NCBI GenBank assembly: GCA_000469685.2
Contig: LS997565.1
Location: 9,616,505-9,680,504 of the forward strand
Direction of reading: 5' to 3'
Length of the DNA: 64,000 bases
Source: Haemonchus contortus
Lineage: Eukaryota; Nematoda; Chromadorea; Rhabditida; Trichostrongylidae
Both the position numbers and the translations under genes were made by a program. Of the stretch, positions 38,131-51,630 are shown in pieces. The notes under the pieces were generated by a model. It saw nothing but the letters and a program-made list of their open reading frames with translations. It made no database searches and was not told the DNA's origin. Every line of letters starts with the position of its first letter. Position 1 is the stretch's first letter.

Positions 38131-41100
38131 CCGGCCAGAACCAAGGATGAATTATTGAACAGATTGAATAAAGTTTTTGAATCTAAAAAATTACTTTGAA
38201 ATTATGATAAGTTGAAGTTGAAAAACACAGCAACTTTATGACGTTTGACAGTAAATGCTCTAAAGTAACGATACACTAATAATCGAATCAAATCCTATCA
38301 TATTTCAGAGTAGACGAGAATAAGTTCCATCAAAAATTACTCATACCCTGCTGAATACATGGCTGATCCGTCTAGATACAACCATATTTGCTACAAGATA
38401 TATCATCTATGTCAATCCAGATATCTATATTGGAACCGTGGCACAGTATCAAAGCTCGCACCACTGGGTTCGGCTGGTACGGCGGCATGTTTACCTCTAC
38501 AAAGCTGTTAGTAAAATGCAATTATTCTATTACCCTTGAAGTTCCATAGACAAAAGCGATTCAATGTTCAATTACTATAGTACATAGCCATCATCGCTTA
38601 TATGCATATAGGGGAAGTCGCTTCTGAGCACCAGGGTCCTTAGTCGCAAATTCAAGGTCATTGGGTCCTTTTCAACCCTTCAACTTCGGACCCTACAACC
38701 CTGGTCCGTCGGCTTAGGAACAATTTTTTGGATATAAACCATAACGATGATGTCGAACCGCTCTTAGTTGTCAGCAGCTATCATCTACGGGGTTTTAGGG
38801 TATACCTCGGGATCTGCAATGGTCATACTGTTTGCCATCCAGAGCAATTGGACAATGGTCCGGTATCAAACACTAAGGGATGCGTTCGGCTCTGAATACC
38901 CTAGACGGAGGAACTTATGTAAGTGGTTAAGGTGTTACTTACTCAAGGATTTCAGAGCTAGGACAAGCACGCAATAAGCGTCACCCACACCAGGGATTGA
39001 CTCGCTTCCCGTTCCAATGAAACCTCTTTAAATTTGAAAAAAAAGATGTATATGTTTAACAGAAAGTTAGTTCTTAACATTCTTCTACAACCCCTTGGGA
39101 ATCATTGGTGAGCCAAAAATTACGAGTAGTAAGAAAAATATGGCCAGATGGAAAGCATTCGGCGAATCGTAATCAGGAACACAAGAATGAAAAGCAAAAT
39201 AAAGAATTCTCGAAAAAATGTTCGAACTTTTCAAAGTCCATCAAAAAAAAGCTGATTGCTCGATCAATAATCGATTAATACGGTAAATAGGGCTCGAGCT
39301 CCAGTAACAAACGAATTCGTATAACAAGCAAGTCTTCTAGGCTATCTAGTGAACGAATGGAGTTTTCAAATAATTTTAACTTATTCTTACTAATTTTGAT
39401 TCGAATCTTATTTTTTTCCAAATCCAAAATCAATTTTTCATAAATAAAACAAAAAATGAACTTCCGAAGAACGTGAAGATTTTTCAGAAAAAACCTCTCT
39501 ACCTGGTTCGGGATGGGTTTTCGGTGTAGATGAAGGTATTGCACAAAATTTCAACTCATTATTCATATTAGTCCATATTAAACAGTAAACAAGCCAGTAA
39601 ACAAACAAACAAACAAAGAACATTATTGATTGGAGTCAATGTTATTATCGATTACAACAACTGTAACAAGTAATCAATGCCATCAATGATGTTCTGGAAA
39701 TTTCTGCTTATCACCTGATCGTCATAGAGGAGAATGGGCGACTGTCGTCGCATGCGCCGTCCTACATGCTCTCCATTAACATACGATAATCCCGAAAACA
39801 TCAATACACGCACTTTTGACCATTTTAATATTGAAATGTTTGAAAAATCAATAATTGTATCCGGTAATTGAATCCGGTCATGAATTACACCGCTTTAATC
39901 TAGCTGTGAATGGCGAAAGGGATTTATTCTACAAGGAAATCCAGAAAAAAGGTCTGGTAAAGAAGGAATTAGACTGGAATGATATGCAATGATAAATAAT
40001 CAGGCTTCATATTGATCCGACCTCTTTTTGAGATCATCTTTAATTTTTCGTTCCCTAGGAAAGAAGGGATAGCATCCACACTCCCAGTAGACCGAAGGAC
40101 CGGAATCCGATTCGTTTACCGTTAACTACTGGTGTGATTATGGTCCACGGAGCTGCTGTTGACACCTACACATTTTTAGATTTTTTTTTGAAGGTACTTT
40201 TATTCTGTGATCTGAGGAATAACGGAAAAGGACCTGCTTCTACATTATGCCATACATGAGCTCATAATCACCTTACAAATCTGGCCTTGTGTGCCCCAGT
40301 TTCGTGTGGAATGTTGGAAACTCTTTCTCGGGCCCTTCACAGTAGCCATTCTATAATCGTATAAGCTAAAAGCTTCTGTGGACCATAACAACTGTCAATT
40401 TTCTGGGTGATTCTGGGAAAAGCCTTCATCAGCCTTAAATTCCTATTTCTTGGGGCCAAGTCTTAGCTTGCAGAACAGATTAATTTTCTCAGAACACAAA
40501 TTGATTCTCATTCGCTTCCAGAAAAAATTATCAGAGAGCATTGAAACATTGCATGCTATGGCAGCAACGAAACGTGGTTTTTGTCAGAATCGAACCAAAT
40601 CTACTACTTTAGAAAAACTGTACGAAATTATTCGGAGAAAATTGGGTTTATATTGAGAAGGGTCACGACAGGCACTGAGGACTTAACTTGGTTCTAAAGA
40701 ATTCTACCTCAAGCACCAGCATAATTTGGAAGGTAAGTAGGTATTCAAGGAAACTAGCATTTTGCTTGAGCATTCGAAGGGTACGGGAAAGACCATAACG
40801 ACAGTGGGCCTTTGAATTGGCCTGTTTGACGTGATAACATAGTCTGGGCACCTGAAGAACCCCTAAATAGCCGTAAAAAAGGGAGGTGCTTAAAAATTAG
40901 CTTTATTCTCAAGTTGACCAACTAAACCATTACCCCCTTTCTAAAAAGTGACCTTCACACTCTGCTTCACCATCGTTACCTCTGCGTTGTCGCTCTAATC
41001 TGAATGGAAATTAAACGCATGGCGCGTACTAAATACTCCCTCCCTATGCGTTGGGCTGTTTTTGTAGGAAACGTCATGCATTTGTGAAAACTCAAGAGTA

Positions 41101-42478
41101 TTGAATGCTATCGCAATATAACACTTATCAAGAAGGTAAGATCAAATCCAATAACTTGGCCACTTCAGCAGACCAGCCTGCCAAGCAAGAACATTAGGTA
41201 GCCCTGGTTGGCTCAAATGTAAACAGTGATTCTACAAAAATAAATGAGCAGACTGCTAAAAGTACAAACTGCTTTGTAAGGAATCGATCTTAGCACTGCA
41301 TAGAAGTCAAGGAACTATGTAGCGATCGCCCATCTTAATGGATTCACAGTTTGATTAAACCTTGTGATTTCTTTGTTGACGTATTGAAAGAACTGAGACT
41401 GCCGATTACGTCAAAAAGGTGCCAAATGGATGATAATTTGAGAAAATATTTGAAAATATGGCAAGGAATCGGCACATTAATTAAAAACGATTGAGATGAC
41501 TTTTGAACGCAGAGGAAGTAGAAATTAAAATACTGAGAAGTTTCTAAAATGCTCGAAACTTTATTCATCCAATTCTGGGAGGCAGGAATTCCTAGGCTTA
41601 TTGAATTGTTTTTTGGAATCAAAAAGCAAGAAATGAGTGGGTTTGAGTAACGGGTGGAAGTAGCGGGAAGGAGCCTCGGTAGGAAGAGACCCTTCTGAAC
41701 ATCCACGACCATCCGAAGAATCATGAATAAAAAGGGCACTCATCACTATTTCTAACAGGCACCACGTGACTTAATTCGAATTAAGATTGTGAAAATGTCA
41801 GAAAGGCCATCTGACCTATACATTAATGCGCAAAAGTCATCTAACTTCTGGAAGTTTTATGTAACTACTCAATTGAAGTCTTTCTGAAAGCTTTTTCTAG
41901 AAAGCACATAGTCGAGCATCAGTTCACCAGTAATTCGGCACGAGGCACGTGCAAGAATGTTGAGTTCTGATAGATCAGAGTATATTCATTTGAAAGGACC
42001 ACGTCTCCAGATGGATGGGAGAGCATGAGAAGCAGAACTGGCCGAGTTTTGGGCGTCTCGCACACATTCGAAACGTACACGACCCATAGGGTGAGCTCTA
42101 CTTCCCTCCCATGCCAACTGACACCGATGCCGAGTTCTGAAGAAAGGGACCCTAGGTTGCACGTCTAAGTACGTCTGGGTCGCACGTCTAAGTACTTCTG
42201 GAAGCCGCTATGACATAAATTCAAAAAGAAATCAGAGCAAGCTGTTTAAAATGCTCTCTTCAACAGAAAAAATTCTCGCAAACCTAAAGGACATCTCTGA
42301 GAAATTTTAACACCAAAACCTAGTATTTGAAGCCGATTTCGTATTGCGACTGCCCTTTTCTATCAATAAATGGTCCAAGAAGGCTATTTCCTTGTTTGAA
42401 CTGAGCAGTTTGACGACTTTTCCCTTTTTTGAAAACAATTGTTACGATTTACGACAACGTATGAATGCATGCTCGTGA

Positions 42479-42600
42479 AAGGAGTCGTCAGGTGATAGAG
42501 GGCGATGTAAGACGTGGGATGGCTAAAGGCATTCGCTCTAGAAGGAGTCGTCAGCTGGTAGAGGGCCGATGTAAGACGTGGGATGGCTAAAGGTATTGGC
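42479..42600. repeat. Tandem duplication, 63 bp unit, two copies
   Basis: Units start at 42479 and 42542 and differ at only a few positions. Confidence 0.85.
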
Positions 42601-43444
42601 TGTCTCCCAAACAAGCCTGGAATCCTTCAATCTCCATTCCTTCTCCAGAACATCAACGGAGCCTCATAGGGCCAACGTGCAAGAAACGTGCAGACCCATG
42701 TTCGATGAGCGGTGTCATGACTCAGTTCTTTGTTGGCTTCCTTAAGCCTCTTTGCCTACGTGCCGACATGACATTAAATTGGGATGGATATGGAAAGTAC
42801 TATGAGGTCTGGGAACCTTGTTATGACACCCTCAACAAGACATTTTCGACAATGCAAACAACTCTTAACATCTCCACAGACAGCAGAAACCCTTCCCACC
42901 CTTGCCTGTACCCCAAGGCAACTACTACCTGAATGAGCAGTCAACATTCACAAAAAAAAAATTTTTCAAATTATGAGGAGAACTCAGTCATTATGGGCAA
43001 CAGATTAACATTCTGGAGTTGGCCAAACTGGTTTTGGTATACACCCACGCCATCGACCTCACTTCGCACTCATAGGAGCATTTGATCGTGTATGCGGTCT
43101 ACAACATGATTCAAGGTATCGAATGTGGAGGTAAATGAGGCCGATGAATGGCCTGGGCGGGTATCGATCCGGACTTCGATAAAAAATATAGCAACCTGAA
43201 GGGGGGGGGGGGGGAGCGGGGGGGAGAGAGTGCGTGCGACTGCGACTCGCTAGCCTACCTCCACTCCATTTTTACCCACATTAGAAATTACTGCTGGAGG
43301 GTGTGAACAAGGACGAGTGTCATTCAAAAGGAACACGAATCGAACGATTGCATGTTGTTCGTGGTAATGAAGAACGGTCAGCGTGCATTCGAAGAGGTTC
43401 GAGTCAGAAGGACTGATAACGTTCGACCTCTGCCCATCTCAAAA

Positions 43445-43513
43445 ATGAAAACAACAACAAAGCTCTACTCTGTAAATTCATGAAAACAACAACAAAGCCT
43501 ACTCTGTAAATTC
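43445..43513. repeat. Tandem duplication, 35 bp unit, two copies
   Basis: Units start at 43445 and 43480, nearly identical, one base length difference. Confidence 0.85.
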
Positions 43514-43924
43514 AAGAACTCAAACTGCGACTTCTTTTCATACTAGACCTTCCCCTCCCATCGTCGCATCAACTCATTACATCTGGTTCAAAAGTCAGTT
43601 GCACACATTTTTCAGCGAGTACAGACAGACTTTCGAGACTCCCTCTACTTCATCTATCTGCACTTACGGAACCCCTCGCTTCAATGCTTCTTTGTATGTA
43701 GGTACTTCCCTATTCTCAAAAACGACACTAGATCGTAATTCATGAAAAGCACACGATAGTTTACCCCTAACCCTTGCCTGCACCCATCACTTGATCGTTC
43801 AAGACGTGATCGTCCCTTAAAAGTAAACTTTCCCAGTACGGCCCTATACACCCCGTTATCCACTCTGGCAGGAGAGCTTCTAGTGGGCTTCGCTACTTAT
43901 CGTGATTTGAAATCATCTCGGTAT

Positions 43925-44045
43925 ATGTTTATATGTACAAGTACGGGTTCCAGTCCCGAGCGAGGCCAAAGTTTTGTCCATAACTCGCCAACCTTGTGAT
44001 ACATCTCGCTAGAGTTTGTATTGGATGCTGTCAGCCACGGGCAAG
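43925..44045 (+). repeat. tRNA-like SINE, family 2 copy
   Basis: GGGTTCCAGTCCC (B box-like) at 43946 followed by GAGCGAGGCCAAAGTTTTGTCCAT; this junction is nearly the same as that at the window end and its downstream part matches 35720-35790. Confidence 0.55.
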
Positions 44046-44999
44046 TTATGGGAGCGAGTAGAGAAACGAGTAGACGAGAAAGCGTAATAAAATGCCATAT
44101 CAGTGGGTTGTTGGATGCAAAATGTTAACGGACAATGACATTGACTGACTTTTATGTGTCATAATATAGAATCAACATTATTTGGCAAAATAAATTGATT
44201 ACATCACCCCAATAAGAGCGTGTTGCTGAGCTTTTCTCATGAGAACTACCGGTCCCTTCATAGTCCTTCAATTCTGGATGTGATACAGAAGAATTTTGCT
44301 TCAACGAGGATCCTAGCGATCATATTTAGTAGGATCTGACAAAAGGTGGGCGGAAAGGGAGCTTTTTTCTTGAACCAGTCCCAAAAAGATAGTAAACGTA
44401 GAGAAATTCCAGTTCAAAAGACAAAAATTGGAAGTGCTTCGAATTCTGCACCTAAGCTTTGAAGCTCGAGCTCTTCCTTGAAAGAGCTATCATAGATCAA
44501 CACAATCCCAAAATCTACACATTTACCAATCTCATTCTGTAATGCACCATGCATGTGACCGCCAGTAAGCACCGTAGCAACGTTTGAATGCGTATTGGGC
44601 TTATAATATGGTTTCAAGAGCTATTATAGATACTGTAATTTAGCTAATGCAAGCGAGTTCATTCTATCCTTTAATGCATATTCATAAATAATATTATGAA
44701 CCATTCACAGAAAGGTAAACTAAACGCCCTTTTGAACGCGAGAATTGCTTTTGATTGTATCAGCTTTTATAGAATTAGACGAAAAATAGATCTAACTGAA
44801 TTAGAGCAAAATAAATAAACAACAAGATGCTCGATATCACTACTTCGTGAGAATACGCTATGCACCCTACTTTCACGCGGAAACTCCAAGGCACTGAAAC
44901 TTAAGTTGTTCAGGCAACAGCTTATAGAAATGAGTTACTGATCTGGTTACTGCCCCTACACGCCGAACATAAATATCTGTCTTTGAAGTTATAAAAGAC

Positions 45000-47900
45000 T
45001 GGCCTATTCAAGATGGATTTCCATTTCATGGTCTGCATGTGATGGGCGGAACCCCTCAAACGAGTTTACCGCCTCTGGTAAATTCATGTAATACCAAAGG
45101 TGGGTACATAAGTGATAACGGTACAGTACAGATGATAGTAAATATTTTGAAAGAAAAAAATCTGCGCTCAATTTGATGTAAAGGAAAGGAGATGCTGGAG
45201 TCTCGAACAGCAAAAACTATAAATGGAACGCATTCAAAAGGGAGGGCATGGGAGGAGCGAACCAAGAAGTTTCGGCCAGGTTTTTCTAGCAGACATTGGC
45301 GGCAGACACATAGAAGCTCTATAGACAATAAGACTTCCGACAAAATCAAGCGTATCGCCCCGTTGCCGATTATGGGCGATAGCACAAAGATGCATGACCA
45401 ACGAGCGAATGTGACGGCGGTTGTAAAATGTCCCGAGCTGTTGAACGCTGTCATGAGAAGTGGGAGAGAACGAGACGGTGCGACGAGAATTACCGCGACT
45501 CTGAGCGATGAGCGCCTCTCGGGCAGTATCATCGGCGGCCCCCCTATCGCCGACGTACCCCCTTATCAGGCCATCGATCGATAAGAGCCTCATCAACAGG
45601 TGTAATGATTCTATAAGTAAACGGTCACGTCCTCAACAGAGCTAATCAGTACCACTAACTAATTTACACAACTCCCTCTACCGTATAGGCCACTTAGGCT
45701 CGTCGGGGGCATATCAATTGCCAACTGGTAATAAAAGGGAATCGTCGCAGAAAAAAAAATGGTGTGATGGGGTATCTCTTCATCGCTGAACCAACAGAAA
45801 AACCAGGAAATCACTACCAACGTAGAAAAGGAAAGAAATATGAAAAAGTAATTGATAGGTATGCGCCATGCTCATCACTTCCACTTTTGGAGAAAACGGA
45901 ATGTAGTGAGGTCCCTCATAAAAAGTTCAGCGACTGTATGAGTAAATTGATGACTTCCTCTCCTGATATTGGTCGAACCATGCATTGACGTCATCTGAAC
46001 TCAATTGCTCTGTTAAACCAGTATTAGACTTTTTTAGCCCGTACCCCAGTTTTTCTAAGGCAGTTTCTCTGCAAAGAGGAATAAAAACAAATCCAATTAC
46101 TTTGACAGCTCTTCCTTCATGATAAAGAGATTTCTGATGCAAAAAGATGCAAATTCCTCCATGCGAGCCCCGTCAATAAATCTTTTTGAACTGTTAGAAA
46201 TGATTCCGTAAGCCGTCACCTGACAATATGAGGAACGCAGAAAATCAAACCAGAAAGGGTTTCGATTTTGTGAACGTGCCAGTTACTCTAAATCAATTGT
46301 CATGACTGTCCTCATGCTTCGAGTAAATATTTACCGGAGTAGAGGGTTTACCAATCCTGCTACGAGGAATATCCACTCTGAAGGATGAAAGGTCTTAACT
46401 GACATCTCGGAAAAGCATTCAAGTGAGGAGAAGGCAGAGAGACTTCTATACTTCCTAAAAGAAGAAACTGTCGCGGCTATCCATACAAAAGGACATTAGG
46501 TCCAATCGTTGTGATGGGAAACTTTCTATTTCGGCTATAGCACATGTCCGATTGATCCCACGGCTTTGGGCACGATCCCCTTCCCCTCTGACTTTTTTGG
46601 AGAATGATGAAAAAATCTCAACAAAGACTTCGGCTACCAGTATACTAGCCTGCAACTATCATTTTAGCCTTGATCAATCCCGTCCAGGAATGGGTCCGAA
46701 CACACTAGTACCGTTCCGAATCGCAGCAGTACTTGTAAGCGTTTCTGGTCTATCCAAGATAGGGCGGACAGCCATCTGGAGAAGAGGCAGGTGGTAGAAA
46801 CTTTTCCCTGGTGATAAAAGGTTTGCCTGGTCTCAGCCAATTCAGATCCGGGATCGCATTCCTGATTCACAGGTGAGCTAGGGGAGCCACTTGGCTCTAC
46901 TTCCACCTTCGGCTTGAAAAAAGCAGGAGGTGAAGGTTGTTACCAGCTGGCTCCGTTACAAGCCATATGATACGAGGGTTCAATCCCTAGCCGAAACAGG
47001 GCTTAATATCAGGGGAGCGCCGGTTTTTGTCTCTGACTATTGAGATTTGACTTTCAATCTTACCGCAAAGATCAGCGCATGACTTTCCCACAGTAAGAGA
47101 ACGAGACCTGGGAGTTCCAACGGAAACACGTTCTATTGGAAAAGATTTATGATCCGATACTGCTCGCCTTTCCCGATACAAACTCAGCGCAGGAAGATTA
47201 ATGGCTTTGGGGGTCTTCCTTCTATGGTCTCAAGATCATAAGAACAGAATTGGCGCATATTGCAATGAACAAGAGCACGCCTGTTCAATTACAATTCCCG
47301 TACCAGTTGTGAGCTTATACCTAGGCTCATAAAGCTAAAAAATGCGAAATTCCGCCGCGAATGATCCGACGTTACAATAAAAGAGCGGTAAAATTGGCTC
47401 AGAGCAATCGATACAAACAGATCCTTTTTCATGTTCTAAAACATTCGACCCTATTTCAAATTCTGTAACCTTGAAAAATGAGCTTGCATCTCCCAGTTAT
47501 TTGGCTAGCTATTCACCGCTTTTGATGCGTTCCATGAAAGGGTGGGATTCGCGAATGGGCGTGACCTACAAGGCGAGCTCTATTGGACCAATGAACTCAC
47601 TTTCAGCGCCGAAATGAGGCAGCAACTATGGAGGGGTCAATCTATTTAATGGTGTTAAGTCTTATTGATCTCAAAAGTGAAAAGCTAAAAAATAAATATT
47701 AAAAATAATGTAGCAAATTTAATAATTATTCTTATCAAAATCTGAATGTATCCCCAATGAAAGGCTCTCCTCACAAACTCTACTTATTAGAGGATTTGTA
47801 ATGCGAATTAAAAATTTTGATAAGCTTCTTTTGTTTTAATGAGAACTAATGCAATCAGCTGGACAAATTGACACATAGCTATCAAAGGGGAAAAAATTCT

Positions 47901-50900
47901 GAATTCTCCCACTTTGGAGTGTATTGCTCAGAACCTGTTACAGTAATTCATCCTACAAATTGGTATGAACCTTTCAAATGACGAACTCGTGGTGATCTCG
48001 GTAATGACAGATAACAAGACGTCAGAACAGACTAGACAAGGAGTAGATAACAACGAGAATATCCAAAGGTAGTAAAGGACTGCCTGTGGAGCGAAAACCC
48101 AAAAAAGGTCCATGGTGAGTTCCATAGCGGTATTTAAAAGACAAGAGTTGAAGTACCAAAGAGCTACAACTCTAGTGAAACCGTAATCGTAAAAAGGGGT
48201 CCCATGAAGGCCAACGAATCGCATCAGAAAATGTTCCGAGAGGGTGGAGAGCACGACCAGATGGAACCCCTCTCCCATCTCATGCCCAGGGGAAAAAAGT
48301 GAGAGAGATTCTGTTATGACGAAACATGCCCGGTCACAAAAAAGGGCTAAAGAGCAGTTGAAATATAGTGATTAGGCATGATAAGGCATTGAGTGATCCT
48401 TCGCAGCTGAGCCACGGGAAATTGAGGTATCAGTTACTTCAGTCTTCCCTTGAGCATAATTATCACGATCTAACAAATTTATCGTCATCGACCAATTCCT
48501 AATCTTCAGAATTTACTAGAATGACGCCACCATTTCAAAAACTACAGAAAAATGATGATGAACTCGATTCTAATTGAATGAGAAGGATCAAACGAAGAAC
48601 GAACAAAATTTGATTGCCCTTGAACTTGTTCGAATTCTCATGTACTACACAGCGATCACACCCCAAGCCCAAATTGCATTGAAAAAAATCTACGCAGGCA
48701 ATCTGAGACAGTCTGCCACCTTATTTAGTCAGTCGCTCCAAAATGGTATTAAACCACGCCCCAAACTTTTGAACTGCTCCAAAACGGTCTTTATCAATGG
48801 TACGTAAAGCAATTAATTCAATCCGAAGGCGAACCTACCGAATACTCATTTACGGAAGGCTTATACACATGCATAAGCTCATCTAAAAATAAACATCCGA
48901 AGCTAGAATCCAGTTTTATAAGTGACCTCTTTCACCGGAAGCAAAGGTCAACACAAATCGCCAGTAAATCACATGGCATGAGCACGTGCTATTTACACCA
49001 TTAATTGCACTCAAGATGCTCTAACAATCACCAACAGGGCGAAAACAGAAGAGTGGACTACCAAATAGAAAAGAGAACGAGCATCTCAAAATTCACTTCG
49101 CTTTTGAAGGTTTACAAAAAAAAATAAAATAAAGAAACTTGAAAATTCAAACTCCCATGGATAAGGAGAAACATACAAGAGATCAATGGTTTTCAGGCTA
49201 GTTTTGAGATGGGCATACATAGTCCGCATTTTTAGAGAAATTATAAAACAAAAAATTTACAAAGGAACCGAAAGATTTGGTATCATGTGTCACCTAGAAA
49301 TGATCAATAAATTAACCAGGTGGCTGGATGTTTGAAAATCCTAAAATTAAAAAAGAAAAGGTAACTGATAGTCAATTAAAGGGTAGGTAGACAAGCCAGT
49401 AAGTTACAAACCACTGAACACCCACATACACGTACACAGAGACATTGTTAACATGGACAACGGTTATCAAATCAGCACGTACCGACACAGACAATAAGTA
49501 GATAACAGCGGTATGTTGTCTTTAGTTCATTAACAAAATGACTGCTCTATCTAATCACTTAACTAGTAATATTCATTTCCTTTATAACCATATCCGATCA
49601 TCATAAAGACGTAAAAATCAACAATAACAACAAATCATCAAATATCAACAAATAACGATAAAAATTTCAAACGGGTAAAAAATGATAACAGTAAAGAGAG
49701 AAATCATCTGTATCAAAGTGAAAAGTATAACTTTACCTAACTCAGTGTCATAACCTAGATACAGTAACCAGGATCAGCAATAACGTTTGATACATCGACC
49801 ACTTGCTCAGCGATGAAGGACTGCGTTAAGATTAGAGTAATCGCAAAAAAGGAGAAGTAAATGGAACTAGAAGCCAAAAATGAAAATGAAATCGAAACGT
49901 GGCTAATCATCATCAATCACCGCCAAGTCCTTTTCTATCGCTTCCATACGTTTCTTCTGTTTTCGATTCGCTACACGCCCACCACTGAAGTAATCATATG
50001 ACTAGTTAGAAAATACCGATATACAAAACACATCAATCACCAAAACTACCAGCTTCTTTTGCAACGCTCAAAAACTACTTGGGTGTGTTTGCGCATTGAT
50101 CATGCTTCCAGGTCATGGGTGTACCCATGAGGCCAAGGATGGTCATGGGAGTACCCTTACGGGTGACCATGGGTGTGGGCATGTTGAATATGTATGCAAC
50201 GCTTGTTTCATTTCCCTACTCTTCTGATCCCAGACGACCGCTCATTCTGATAAAATGGACGGAATTCCACCTCAGCGATAAGGTCTGGTCAAAAATAAAT
50301 TCGAGTGGGGCTTTCGTTGACAGAAACGGAGACAGTGCACATTGTGTAGGTGCGTGATCGAGCAGGAAAATCACTGTCTTTTTTTCGAGAACTTTCAAAA
50401 ACGGGTTGCCATTGATGGTCCTTCCCTAGCATTATGGAAGGCACTATTCAGCGCCTATGGACAAACTATCACCTACGGTTCTGCACTGTAAAGTCGACAA
50501 AAAACCGATCTGAGCATGCTACAATCTTGACAAGCTACCAATTCATAGGGACAAAGGTTTTTGCCAAGGTCTCTGAGGACATCAGCTCAATGGCTTAACT
50601 TCATGCCCACTAAGCCTTCATGCTTCCGACAGCAGCCATTAAACCAAGTAGGATGTTTGGAAGATCTAAGCCAACTGTCAGCGTTTTTACACGCGGCTAT
50701 TATCAATATTGCTTTCCGCTTTGCCATATTACAGTGTTGTGGTGTCTGCCCCAAAACTAGATTCAGAAAGGTCACTTCACGGTGGAGAACCCGACATGGT
50801 TCTGTCTGACACAAACCTTTATACCAATCAATCATTCGATGATTCCGTTTACTATCAGAGGTGGAATTAACAAAAACTCTGATGTGTCCTTATCGGTAGA

Positions 50901-51620
50901 CAAGTATGAGAACAATTTGTGCTTGGAAGGAGCGAGTGCAGTGGCCACAAAAGCTATTTTCGCCCTCGCATGAACCATTTGACTTAGTGGGTCGCAGCCT
51001 GGACAAACATCTTTTTGACAAAAAAAGCGCAACTCAAGAGTGGGGTGCTCCAATGTTATCTACACGCATCAACCATTTTACGCATTACTTCCAAAGTTAA
51101 GCTTCTCATCAGGCTTACCATGTTTCTCACTCTCTCAACTTATAAGGCATTGCTATGTGAAGGCAGAAAAAATAGATATCCGACGACATGAAAGTTTTTT
51201 TCATGAAAAAGCAGGGTGGTCATTTTACGATGGTCGAGTGAATGCGAAATTCAGCAAAGGAGATAACAGAGGGTGCGTTCAAAACATTCCGCGTAAAGCA
51301 AACACCCTGACCTTGCTTAGAAGAGTTAGTGTTGAGTAGTGTCGTTGCCAAAAACATGGTTTGGGGGGACGTATCGGAATAAATACTCTTAGCAATGTTT
51401 CCCCTGAAGAGGCACCTGTGACCCCTATCCAGGATTCGACCAAGTTTCGGCTACATTTTTTTCAGCTTCTTAGTATCGCGATTCTTGGAAGATATTGTAG
51501 ACTTAGAGGATGAAATAGTAGAAACGTGCTCAACCTTTAAGGTGACCAAGCACCGTAGGAGAAAGGATCGATTCGTAAAAGTTTTTAAATCAACTGATTG
51601 GAGAGATTGTCAATAGGTTC
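45000..51620. other. Intergenic, one GC-rich island with open frames
   Basis: 45190-45600 is GC-rich compared with its surroundings and is open in three frames (130 codons plus, 158 and 120 codons minus). None has clear splice sites or a domain, so no coding call is made. 46925-46990 has a tRNA-like B box (GAGGGTTCAATCCCTAG). 47928-48278 minus is a hydrophobic open frame without context. 50105-50180 has short CATGGG/CCCATG hairpins. The rest is AT-rich. Confidence 0.45.
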
Positions 51621-51630
51621 CAAAGCTTTT

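Larger units (their letters stand above)
38190..45000. other. Intergenic, repeats only
   Basis: No gene with splice support. Two tandem duplications were seen: a 63 bp unit twice at 42479-42600 (AAGGAGTCGTCAG...GTAAGACGTGGGATGG) and a 35 bp unit twice at 43445-43513 (ATGAAAACAACAACAAAGC). A 21 bp unit (GTCGCACGTCTAAGTAC) is repeated near 42156-42200. Open frames at 41344-41739 (minus) and 42705-42932 (plus) have no domain or splice context. Confidence 0.5.

Noticed and set aside
46925..46990. Possible tRNA gene with GGGTTCAATCCCT
   Set aside because: No acceptor stem or anticodon arm could be drawn; probably a SINE fragment.
48574..48807. Plus-strand frame ending at a donor-like GTACGT
   Set aside because: No neighbouring exon in phase and no domain; too weak to call.
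50216..50398. Possible mariner-type transposase end
   Set aside because: Phe-Leu-Leu-Asp-His resembles a transposase motif only weakly, and no other motif or inverted terminal repeat was found.
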